Source of the DNA: Candidatus Neptunochlamydia vexilliferae
GTDB taxonomy: Bacteria; Chlamydiota; Chlamydiia; Chlamydiales; Simkaniaceae
Length of the DNA stretch: 60,590 nucleotides
NCBI RefSeq assembly: GCF_015356785.1
Contig: NZ_JAAEJV010000007.1
Location: forward strand, 1 to 60,590
Reading direction: 5' to 3'
Notes under the pieces: model-generated
Seen by the model: only the letters and a program-made list of their open reading frames with translations
What the model was told of the DNA's origin: nothing
Databases searched by the model: none
Translations under genes and position numbers: made by a program
In this document: positions 8,628-16,057 of the stretch, one piece after another
Layout of the letters: each line of letters opens with the position of its first letter
Position numbering within the stretch: position 1 is the first letter of the stretch

Positions 8628-8896
8628 GGCATTCTATACCAGGTCTCTTGAATACGGCGAATAATATCATCTTTCATTGTGCTAATCTTTCCAGCTAAAG
8701 CATTAACTTCTTTTTTTTCTGTCTTACTAAGCTTAGTGATGTTATAGTTTTTGATAATTGCAAGAGCCTGCTTTAAGTTATCAACGCCACCAGAACTTAG
8801 AAAAAATACGATGATTTTTATCAAGTAGGTATACTCTGGTGTAGCATTCTCAAAATTTTGAATTTCAAGTCCCTCGAGTCGGGTTATAGTTGCCAT
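8624..8896 (-). CDS. Hypothetical 90-residue protein
   Basis: Not recognised. The product is soluble, with a hydrophobic helix around YLIKIIVFFL and a charged, lysine-rich second half. The frame is kept open by position: its stop overlaps the hemG start as ATGA, and a purine-rich ribosome site precedes the ATG at 8896. It lies between the AbiEi-like regulator and hemG on the same strand, so it may belong to either unit. No transmembrane topology or motif is certain. Confidence 0.6.
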   Translation of the reverse strand: MATITRLEGLEIQNFENATPEYTYLIKIIVFFLSSGGVDNLKQALAIIKNYNITKLSKTEKKEVNALAGKISTMKDDIIRRIQETWYRMP

Positions 8897-8940
8897 TGTT
8901 TTCTCCTATTTTAAAATCTGAAATTCCTCAATCTTCTTTT

Positions 8941-9654
8941 TCAAGTTCTATCATAACCCATTCCTTTCCGTTCTGCTAAAAACTCTGCTTGCTCTTGACC
9001 ACGCAGAGGAAAGTGATAGAGATCAAGAAATGTCAGGAGAACGGAAGACATTTTTATTTCTTTATAGGTCTCTTTCCCAAGCTGAAGTAAGCTTTTATAG
9101 TAAGGCTCTATCAGCAGCACCTCATACCCTGTTTCCTGTGGCTTTAGCTGAAGCGCTTTTTCTACTTTCTCTCGGACCGATGGTTCTAATAGGTAAAGCT
9201 CTGTTGTTTGAAGATTGGTATTTTTACACCGATGCCCCTCTGCTGCTGAATGGAGCGCCCACGCAACTTTCCGATCAAGCTTCTTTTTCTTAAGCATACT
9301 TATCATTTCTTCCTTGCTTTGGAATGGAAATCGATAGGTCCATAGCTTACACTTTTTTAAAATACTATACTCCCTTACCCAGTTCTCTAAAAGAAGATTA
9401 GACTTAATAAATGCAAATTTTTTAGACGTTCTTATTCCTTCAGCCACAACAATCCCATGCAATACCAGCACCTTTAGCACACGCTGCACAAGGCCAATCC
9501 TGACAGGACAATCCTTAACAATTTCCCGTAGCGAAAAATTTTCTCTGTTAATCCCCTCTCTAAGAAGCCATTCAAGGACAATCGCCGATTTATCAGCATA
9601 GACATTTCCTTTTCCTGGCATCTCATTCGAACCTATTAGAAACTGGCCCCTCAT
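8941..9654 (-). CDS. AbiEi-like winged-helix regulator/antitoxin-type protein
   Basis: A protein of about 237 residues. The N-terminal third looks like a winged helix (SLREIVKDCPVRIGLVQRVLKVLVLHG). The end carries the SVLLTFLDLYHFPLRGQEQA block that is typical of AbiEi-family antitoxins of type IV toxin-antitoxin systems and related transcription factors. No AbiEii-type nucleotidyltransferase toxin is adjacent, so it is an orphan regulator in this window. A GTG lies at 9663, but AGGAG sits eight bases before the ATG at 9654, which I chose. A near-perfect palindrome (9670-9697) and an extra half-site overlapping the start suggest autoregulation. Confidence 0.6.
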   Translation of the reverse strand: MRGQFLIGSNEMPGKGNVYADKSAIVLEWLLREGINRENFSLREIVKDCPVRIGLVQRVLKVLVLHGIVVAEGIRTSKKFAFIKSNLLLENWVREYSILKKCKLWTYRFPFQSKEEMISMLKKKKLDRKVAWALHSAAEGHRCKNTNLQTTELYLLEPSVREKVEKALQLKPQETGYEVLLIEPYYKSLLQLGKETYKEIKMSSVLLTFLDLYHFPLRGQEQAEFLAERKGMGYDRT

Positions 9655-9669
9655 ACTGTTCACTCCTTT

Positions 9670-9697
9670 ATACTGTTCAATAAATATTGAACAGTAT
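9670..9697. promoter_or_regulatory. 28-bp palindromic operator
   Basis: Two perfect 13-base arms (ATACTGTTCAATA and its complement) are separated by AA. A further copy of the first ten bases of the arm lies at 9653-9662, across the start codon of the AbiEi-like gene. Arm length and position, immediately upstream of a winged-helix gene and 100 bp from divergent hemF, are what an autoregulatory operator would look like. It could also affect hemF. Confidence 0.65.
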
Positions 9698-9796
9698 ATG
9701 TAAATTACTTATATTAAGTAAAATACATAGATAAAAAATAGAATATCGACAGAAAACCAAATAATGCTTTAAGGTTTTGGAATGAGGAGAGTGCCC

Positions 9797-10591
9797 ATGT
9801 TGCAAGTAGAAAGTGTCAGACAAGAAGAGATCGTGACCTATTTAAAGGAGCTGCGGGATGAGATTGTTCAGGGGTTTGAGTCGTTAGAGCCAGCGCAGCG
9901 CTTTGAACGGAAGTGTTGGGACCATCACGGTGGAGGTGGCGGCGAGATATCGGTGATCCGGGGCGACGTTTTTGAAAAGGCCGCTGTTAACTGGTCGGGC
10001 GTGCGAGGGAAAAGCCTTCCTCTAAAAGAAGAGGATGAACCCTTTTTTGCAACGGGAGTCAGTCTCATCACTCATATGGCAAACCCTTTTATGCCTACCG
10101 TTCATATGAATGTCCGCTACATCGAAACCGCTTCGCGCTGGTGGTTTGGAGGGGGCTATGACCTCACCCCTATGGGCTTCGATAATGAAGAGGATACCGC
10201 TCATTTTCATCAAGTTGCAAAAGACTCTCTTGGTGATACGCTTTACAAGGAGTTTTCCCAAAATGCTGCTGAATACTTTTACATTAAACATTGGAAAAAG
10301 GAGCGGGGCGTGGGCGGCATTTTCTTCGACCACTACAACACGGGAGATTTCGAGCAAGATCTTCAAATGTGGAAAGGGGTGGGCTCTTCGTTTTTAGAGT
10401 CCATCCTTCCGATTTACAAGAAGCGTCAACACACTCCCTATACGGTAGAGGATAAGGCGAAGCAAAACCAACTGCGGGCCCACTACGTGGAGTTCAACCT
10501 TCTCTATGACCGAGGGACTAAGTTTGGCTTTGTCTCGGGAGGGAATCCCGAGGCGATTCTTTGCTCGATGCCTCCAACTGCTACTTGGTAG
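9797..10591 (+). CDS. hemF: Oxygen-dependent coproporphyrinogen III oxidase, C-terminally truncated
   Basis: Converts coproporphyrinogen III to protoporphyrinogen IX with O2. The family hallmarks are intact: HHGGGGGEI near the N-terminus, VNWSGVRG, GVSLITHMANPFMPTVHMN, and WWFGGGYDLTP. GAGGAG seven bases before the ATG at 9797 favours that start (264 residues) over the ATG at 9782. The end is abnormal. Homologues continue about 30 residues beyond the SMPP motif to a conserved terminal helix, but here the frame stops six residues after LCSMPP. The break coincides with the 3' end of the convergent NACHT gene, which overlaps by 11 bases. Activity of the shortened enzyme is uncertain. Confidence 0.9.
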   Translation: MLQVESVRQEEIVTYLKELRDEIVQGFESLEPAQRFERKCWDHHGGGGGEISVIRGDVFEKAAVNWSGVRGKSLPLKEEDEPFFATGVSLITHMANPFMPTVHMNVRYIETASRWWFGGGYDLTPMGFDNEEDTAHFHQVAKDSLGDTLYKEFSQNAAEYFYIKHWKKERGVGGIFFDHYNTGDFEQDLQMWKGVGSSFLESILPIYKKRQHTPYTVEDKAKQNQLRAHYVEFNLLYDRGTKFGFVSGGNPEAILCSMPPTATW

Positions 10592-13500
10592 CAGCAAAAC
10601 TATCTAGCACATTGTAGTTTTTCGTCTCTTCTGTAGAGGGATAAGCGCTACCTAGTATTAGATGGAGCTTGCTTAAGGTCTCTACTGAACTAGAAGCTAA
10701 AAGGTCCCTATTGAGCTTTCTAAGATCAAGGCCTTGGAGCTGATGGATACTCTTTTCTGATTCAGCATAGGCTATTAATGTCTCTAAACCTTCTTGTTTA
10801 ATATCTTCACCTTGGTTTATTATCTCTTCTAGTGCTCTTGCTGCAACCCTTCTAGAGTCTTCTCCACCCCTGTCTTTCACAATCTCTATTAACAACGCTA
10901 TTCCTTTTTCTCCTACCTTTTCTCCTCCGGCAGATATCTCTCCTAGTACTCCTGCTACATCTCGTCTAAAGTCTTCTCTATTTATATCTATTACGAACTC
11001 TATTAGCGCTGCTTTTTCTTTTTCTTCTATTTTTTTTTCTCCTTTCACTATCTCTCCTAATGCTTCTAGTGCCTCCTCCCATCCATGACATCCTCCACCC
11101 TCCACGAGTTCTATTACCGCCGCTACCCCTTTTTCTCCGACCTTTTCCCCTACCCTTACTATCCATCCTAGAACTTCTAGTACCTCCCACCCAAGACGTC
11201 CTCCATCTTTCACGAGTTCTATTACCGCCGCTACCCCTTTTTCCCCGAATTTTTCTCCTCCTCTTACTATCTCTTCTAATGTGCTTATCGCATACCCTCT
11301 AAAATCTCCTCCATCTTTCACGAGCTCTATTAGCGCCATTATCCCCCCCTCTCCTATCTTTTGTCCTCCTGCAGATATTTTTCCTAATGCAGCTGCTGCG
11401 TACCACCTGGAATCTCCCCCATCTTTATCTTTTACGAGTTCTATTAGCGCCTCTATTCTTTTTTCTCCGATTTTTTCTCCTCCTCTCACTATCTCTCCTA
11501 GTGCTTCTGCTGCATACCAGCTAGACTCTCCTCCTTTATCTTTCACGATCTCTATTAGCGCCGCTATTCCTTTTTCTCCGACCTTTTCTCCTCCTCTCAC
11601 TATCTCTCCTAGTGCTTCTGCTGTATAACAGCTAGACTCTCCTCCACTTTCATCCTTCACGAGCTCTATTACCGCTTCTATTCTTTTCTCTCCTATCTTT
11701 TGTCCTCCTGCAGATATCTTTCCTAATGCAGCTGCTGCGTGCCACCTGGAATCTCCCCCATCTTTATCTTTTACGAGTTCTATTAGCGCCTCTATTCTTT
11801 TTTCTCCGATTTTTTCTCCTCCTCTCACTATCTCTCCTAGTGCTTCTGCTGCATACCAGCTAGACTCTCCTCCTTTATCTTTCACGAGCTCTATTAACAC
11901 CGCTATTCCTTTTTCTCCGACCTTTTCTCCTCCTTTCGCTATCTCTCCTAACGCTTCTGCTGCATACCCTCTAGAATCCCCTCCTCCTTTATCTTTCACG
12001 AACTCTATTAGCGCCTCTATTCCTTTTTCCCTTCTTACTATCTCTACTAGTGTTTTTGCTACATCCCCCCTATCTTTATCTTTCACGAACTCTATCATCA
12101 CTCTTATTCCTTTTTCTCCTATCTTTTCTCCCCCTTTCAACACCTTTCCTAATGCTATTACTGCATCCCCTCTAGACTCTCCTCCACTTTCATCCTTCAC
12201 GAGCTCTATTAACACCTCCATTCCCCCCTCTCCTATCTCTTCTCCTCTTCTCACTGCTTCTCCTAGCACTCTTGCTGCATACCCTCTAGAATCCCCTCCA
12301 TCTTTATTTTTTACGATCTCTGTTAGAGCCCCTATTCCCTCTTCTCCTATCTCTTCTCCTCCTTTCACGAGCTCTATTAGCGCTCTTGCTGCACGCCATC
12401 TAAAACTTCCATTTTTCACGAGCCCTATAACCTGGCTTATAAGTTTTTTAGGAAAAGGTTGTCCCCTCAAATCAGTAATCATCCCTAAAGTATCTATCTG
12501 CTTACTTTTATCTCTTAATTTTTCTCTAATCAAACCAACAATTTTTTCATGGGATAAGAGTTGAGCACTTTCGCTTAGAAGGTGTGCGTGGAGGTTTATA
12601 AATGGAACCTTATACAAATATTGCAAAACAGAACCGACAAAAAGATCGTGGTAACCTTTCAAATGTTTTTTTTCTGCTCCTTGAGACTCCTCAAAGCATC
12701 TAGCAAATAGCTTTAGCTCATAGGTAAGTCCCAAGTCTCTAGGCTGGGCATAGAGATCTTCAAAGAACTGCACTGCTGTAGACTTTTTGAGAGAGAGAAG
12801 ACCTGCTGCAAGCCGAAGCATAAATTGGTAGCGGGGAGAGAATTTGTTCGACTTTAAAAACTCTCGAGCTTCTTTTCTCTTACCATCTTCATATAGCCTT
12901 CTTAGATATCTTGCTGCAAAAAATTCTTGAAAGGTTAAGTGAAGAAAGTGCCCCCTTCCTTTCCTCCCTCCTTTAATAGGAAAAAGACCAATTTGGGTTA
13001 AAGCTTCATCACTAACCTCCTCCGCTTTTAAATAATGATTAATCTTAGGTCGATCAAGGTAGAGTTTTCCTTCTTTGAGCGCTTCCCAAGCTAACTTTTC
13101 TAAAATAAGCGCCAATGGCTTGACCTTTTTTTCTTCAAACGGCTCTTCAATAATGGGAGTCTCTTCTTTTCTACTAAGGTCTGCAGATTTCATTAAAAAT
13201 CGGCGGCAAAGCCAGTCTGTAACCTCTACGTAAAGAGTTGTTGTCGTAATTGGGTGGCTTACTCTACTAAAACTTCCTTCTTCGCAAAAGTAAGCACAAA
13301 GAAGCGTTAGATTAATAGGAATTGATCCGATACTTCTAAGGATAGGCTCTTTATCAAGCGCTTCTTCAAGACCCTTTTTTCTATCTATTTTCACTTCTTC
13401 ATCTAGTTGCTCAGGGTAGGTCTCAAAGTATTTATCGATGTAATAAGAAATTCCTTGCTTGTCAAATCCCATAATTTCAACAGTTTCATCTGGATCAAAA

Positions 13501-14285
13501 TCAAGAAATCTATGCCATGGCCGTGAAGACAAAAGAATATTATCGAAGGCGTTTGATAGCTCGCAAAAAAGCATCTTAGTTTTATCCGATAGCTCGTCAT
13601 ACCCATCCAAAATGAGGAGCGTTTTACTTTTTACTTTCTCATCTTTTAAAAGTTGCGACATATTATGAGATAACCCACATTCCTTTTCTAAAATTTGGTA
13701 AATATTTTCACCTGAATAACCTTCCAACTCTCTTAAGGGAAGCCAAAGAACTAAGTCAAAAGTATCTTTCCAAAGCCCTTTTTTTGCCCACTGGTAGGAA
13801 GCATTTTGACAAAAGGTGGATTTGCCAACACCTGCTGCCCCAAGGACTAATATTCTTTTCTTGGATTTATTTTTAAGTCTTGAAGTCTCCCATATCTCTT
13901 CGAGCTCTATTGGCTTTTTTGCTTCAAAAATCGTTTCATGTGTAAGTAACCGAGAACCTTCACATCCCTGTGACTCGAGTTTTTTTGCCTGTTCGTCCCT
14001 TTCTTTTTGGCCTATAACAGCAAGACGCGTATAAACCTTTTCTAAAGGAAGTTTATGTTCAACGCCCCCCTCATGAATAGCATTAAGGTTAAAAATTTTA
14101 ATCTCATTTTTAGATAAATATTTTTTTCGTGCACTTTTAGCTAATTTTTTTATTGGGCTTTCTAGGTATTTCTTCAAAAACTGAAAGCCCAGAATGCTGG
14201 TGCCGCCAAGAACCAAAGCCCCTAAAAAGGCTACTAACTCATAATAGGAAGAGGAAGGGGGATAGACCTTAACATCATAGATCAA
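10581..14285 (-). CDS. NACHT-HEAT repeat protein (bacterial NLR-like STAND ATPase)
   Basis: A 1234-residue protein. Residues about 13-37 form a probable membrane helix. A NACHT ATPase domain follows, with Walker A LGAAGVGKST (148-157), Walker B LLILDGYDELSD (223-234; the DGxDE pattern is the NACHT form), and a sensor-like LLSSRPW (251-257). After a winged-helix/helical linker, about 14 repeats of 37-39 residues (consensus around ALIELVKD...YAAEALGEI) run from about 620 to 1165 and look like HEAT/ARM repeats. This is the plan of STAND signalling proteins, where repeats sense a ligand and the NTPase oligomerises. The start is TTG overlapping the TGA of the TIR-like gene, so translation is coupled. 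Role in defence or host interaction is not decided. Confidence 0.85.
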   Translation of the reverse strand: MIYDVKVYPPSSSYYELVAFLGALVLGGTSILGFQFLKKYLESPIKKLAKSARKKYLSKNEIKIFNLNAIHEGGVEHKLPLEKVYTRLAVIGQKERDEQAKKLESQGCEGSRLLTHETIFEAKKPIELEEIWETSRLKNKSKKRILVLGAAGVGKSTFCQNASYQWAKKGLWKDTFDLVLWLPLRELEGYSGENIYQILEKECGLSHNMSQLLKDEKVKSKTLLILDGYDELSDKTKMLFCELSNAFDNILLSSRPWHRFLDFDPDETVEIMGFDKQGISYYIDKYFETYPEQLDEEVKIDRKKGLEEALDKEPILRSIGSIPINLTLLCAYFCEEGSFSRVSHPITTTTLYVEVTDWLCRRFLMKSADLSRKEETPIIEEPFEEKKVKPLALILEKLAWEALKEGKLYLDRPKINHYLKAEEVSDEALTQIGLFPIKGGRKGRGHFLHLTFQEFFAARYLRRLYEDGKRKEAREFLKSNKFSPRYQFMLRLAAGLLSLKKSTAVQFFEDLYAQPRDLGLTYELKLFARCFEESQGAEKKHLKGYHDLFVGSVLQYLYKVPFINLHAHLLSESAQLLSHEKIVGLIREKLRDKSKQIDTLGMITDLRGQPFPKKLISQVIGLVKNGSFRWRAARALIELVKGGEEIGEEGIGALTEIVKNKDGGDSRGYAARVLGEAVRRGEEIGEGGMEVLIELVKDESGGESRGDAVIALGKVLKGGEKIGEKGIRVMIEFVKDKDRGDVAKTLVEIVRREKGIEALIEFVKDKGGGDSRGYAAEALGEIAKGGEKVGEKGIAVLIELVKDKGGESSWYAAEALGEIVRGGEKIGEKRIEALIELVKDKDGGDSRWHAAAALGKISAGGQKIGEKRIEAVIELVKDESGGESSCYTAEALGEIVRGGEKVGEKGIAALIEIVKDKGGESSWYAAEALGEIVRGGEKIGEKRIEALIELVKDKDGGDSRWYAAAALGKISAGGQKIGEGGIMALIELVKDGGDFRGYAISTLEEIVRGGEKFGEKGVAAVIELVKDGGRLGWEVLEVLGWIVRVGEKVGEKGVAAVIELVEGGGCHGWEEALEALGEIVKGEKKIEEKEKAALIEFVIDINREDFRRDVAGVLGEISAGGEKVGEKGIALLIEIVKDRGGEDSRRVAARALEEIINQGEDIKQEGLETLIAYAESEKSIHQLQGLDLRKLNRDLLASSSVETLSKLHLILGSAYPSTEETKNYNVLDSFAATK
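10790..12425 (-). repeat. Tandem HEAT-coding repeats with recent internal duplication
   Basis: The 3' half of the NACHT gene consists of degenerate repeats of about 113 bp. Superimposed on them, 11351-11548 and 11690-11887 (offset 339 bp, three units) match over 198 bases with only two differences, which shows a recent duplication or gene conversion. The frame is preserved throughout. Confidence 0.85.
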
Positions 14286-15661
14286 AGGCTTTTTTTTTTC
14301 AGATCTTCTTTAACTAAAGCGATCGCTTCCTTCCTTTTGGCTTCATAATTAGTAGCAATTTTTTCAAGCGCTGAGCCTTTAAAACTAGTTTCCCAGTGCT
14401 TATTAAACACATCCCGATACCCAGGTATGCTACCACCATAAATCCCAGCAATCAAATCTTGGATTCCTCTGAAATACCCTTTAGAAGGCCATTCCAGCAC
14501 ATTACGGTAAGACTCATAGTTTACTGGGAATGCAGACTCTAAATTACCTCCTAAAATCACTGGGATGACATTAGGAACTGTTGGAATCATCCCTCGATCC
14601 TTTTGCTGTTTCCACTTCCTTAAAAACCTTTGAACATACATCAGCTCTATAGAAATTCCACGTGTACCCTCTTCCTCTTCGTGTTTATGCAAAAGAGATC
14701 TCGACCCAAATAACAAAATAGTATCACTATACTTCATATCCTTCATATGACGAGTCGGGCTTCCAGTAGAAGAGACATCCATTGTATCCAATTGGGCATG
14801 ACATCCTACTGCGTTAAGATGACTTCGAAGCTCTTTTAAAAAGTCTAGCATCCATTTCTCTTGTTGGAAGTTTAAATGGGGGTGTGAATATGCTAAATAA
14901 ACCTGCTCTCTCCTTTTTGGATCATGGCTTAATTTTTTATAAAATTCTCTCAAAACAGAGTCGAACTGCTTTTCTTTTAATTCTTTTTGTTCTTCCAACA
15001 AGAAACCCTCTTCCAAAAACTCTACCTTATTTTTTCTTTCCTCTTCTCTTTCTAAAGACTCATGAATTACATCATAAAGAGGTTGAATTTCTCTAGTTGC
15101 AAACTTCCTGAAAACATTATCAGCACTACGCCAACTTTCAATGCTTGCTCCTTTTGTATGCTCCTCTGGAAGGGGTTGTATTGCAAACCGATTTCTAATA
15201 TCCTTTACTTTTCTGAGTGCTGTGTCCTCCGCAGGAAGTTCTAAAAGACTATTAATCTCACAAAGTTCTTTCTTCGCCCAATTAAGGGAGTTTTTTACAT
15301 GTTTTTTTAGGGCTAAATCTCCAATTGTTTCAGTCTCAATTAGATATTTTTCAATATTAATTTTTTGCTCGTAATTTATTTTCTTACTTGGTCCAGCCTG
15401 AGTGGAAAACTGGTGCTCCCAGAAACCTCCAGCTTTTCGGTTTTTGGAATTTCTAAAGCTAGATGAGCTAAAGTGCCTACTTTGTGCACTCAAAATGAAT
15501 GTTTTTCTTTTTTTTAAGAAGATGTTACCAACTCTTTGTTCTTCTAAAGAATTGTTTCCTACAGAAAACCCCAGGAGAGGAGCCCCTATTTTCTTATTTA
15601 GAAAATTTGCCCATGATTTTCCACAAAAGGCATCTATACACACTTTATTCAACAATGACAC
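14282..15661 (-). CDS. TIR/SEFIR-like domain protein coupled to the NACHT gene
   Basis: About 459 residues. The C-terminal third (residues ~253-408) looks like a TIR/SEFIR fold: a first strand YLAYSHPH, a helix WMLDFLKELRSHL, LDTMDV, then YSDTILLFGSRSLLHK, and a glutamate in GISIELMY where NADase TIR domains carry their catalytic Glu. The central region is helical and charged, with possible coiled coil near EEQKELKEKQF. The N-terminus is basic and Ser-rich with QSRHFSSSSF, like a mitochondrial presequence. No ATG is available; the open frame reaches a TTG at 15673, but GTG at 15661 sits seven bases from GGAG. The stop codon overlaps the NACHT start, so the pair forms one translational unit. 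Confidence 0.68.
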   Translation of the reverse strand: MSLLNKVCIDAFCGKSWANFLNKKIGAPLLGFSVGNNSLEEQRVGNIFLKKRKTFILSAQSRHFSSSSFRNSKNRKAGGFWEHQFSTQAGPSKKINYEQKINIEKYLIETETIGDLALKKHVKNSLNWAKKELCEINSLLELPAEDTALRKVKDIRNRFAIQPLPEEHTKGASIESWRSADNVFRKFATREIQPLYDVIHESLEREEERKNKVEFLEEGFLLEEQKELKEKQFDSVLREFYKKLSHDPKRREQVYLAYSHPHLNFQQEKWMLDFLKELRSHLNAVGCHAQLDTMDVSSTGSPTRHMKDMKYSDTILLFGSRSLLHKHEEEEGTRGISIELMYVQRFLRKWKQQKDRGMIPTVPNVIPVILGGNLESAFPVNYESYRNVLEWPSKGYFRGIQDLIAGIYGGSIPGYRDVFNKHWETSFKGSALEKIATNYEAKRKEAIALVKEDLKKKSL

Positions 15662-16057
15662 AGCTTTCTCCAATTTTTAATTAAACCTATTACATCAGTG
15701 AAGGATGCTCTTTGGAGCCAGTGAACAGCTTTAACTGCACTAGATTTCTTTTCTTTCTTACCCATAGCACTTTTTTATGGGGTGCGCTCTTAATAAAATC
15801 TGATTTCGCTTTGTTACCCTTCGTAATCAAAAAAAATGCCCTGTATTGAGAAATCCATACTTTAACTTTTTTCCTGCTAATGACTATTAACACGTCCTTG
15901 CAGCAAGCTGCAGAGCATATGGCCGGAGCTCATAGACTCTGCGGTCTATCGCAGGGGCTGTGGAAGCTCTCTCTCTCTGCAGGATGGCCACTTAATCTCT
16001 TCATGTAAGAGTTCCAGTCGTGCCAAACCAAGAGAGCCAAGCTAGCTGGTAATCCCC
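15662..16057. other. Intergenic stretch without a recognisable gene
   Basis: Nearly 400 bp between the TIR-like and lipase genes. It contains an open frame of 67 codons on the minus strand (15690-15893) that resembles nothing and has no good ribosome site. A small hairpin TTGCAGCAAGCTGCAG lies near 15900, and the stretch 15925-15985 is rich in short inverted matches. It may be decayed DNA of mobile origin; I see no support for a gene. Confidence 0.5.

Noticed and set aside
10790-12425. Tandem repeats that could suggest a CRISPR array or satellite
   Set aside because: The units are in frame with a single long gene, vary like HEAT repeats and have no spacer structure. No CRISPR array was found in the window.
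15690-15893. 67-codon minus-strand frame between the TIR-like and lipase genes
   Set aside because: No ribosome site, no recognisable family, and AT-rich random-looking composition.
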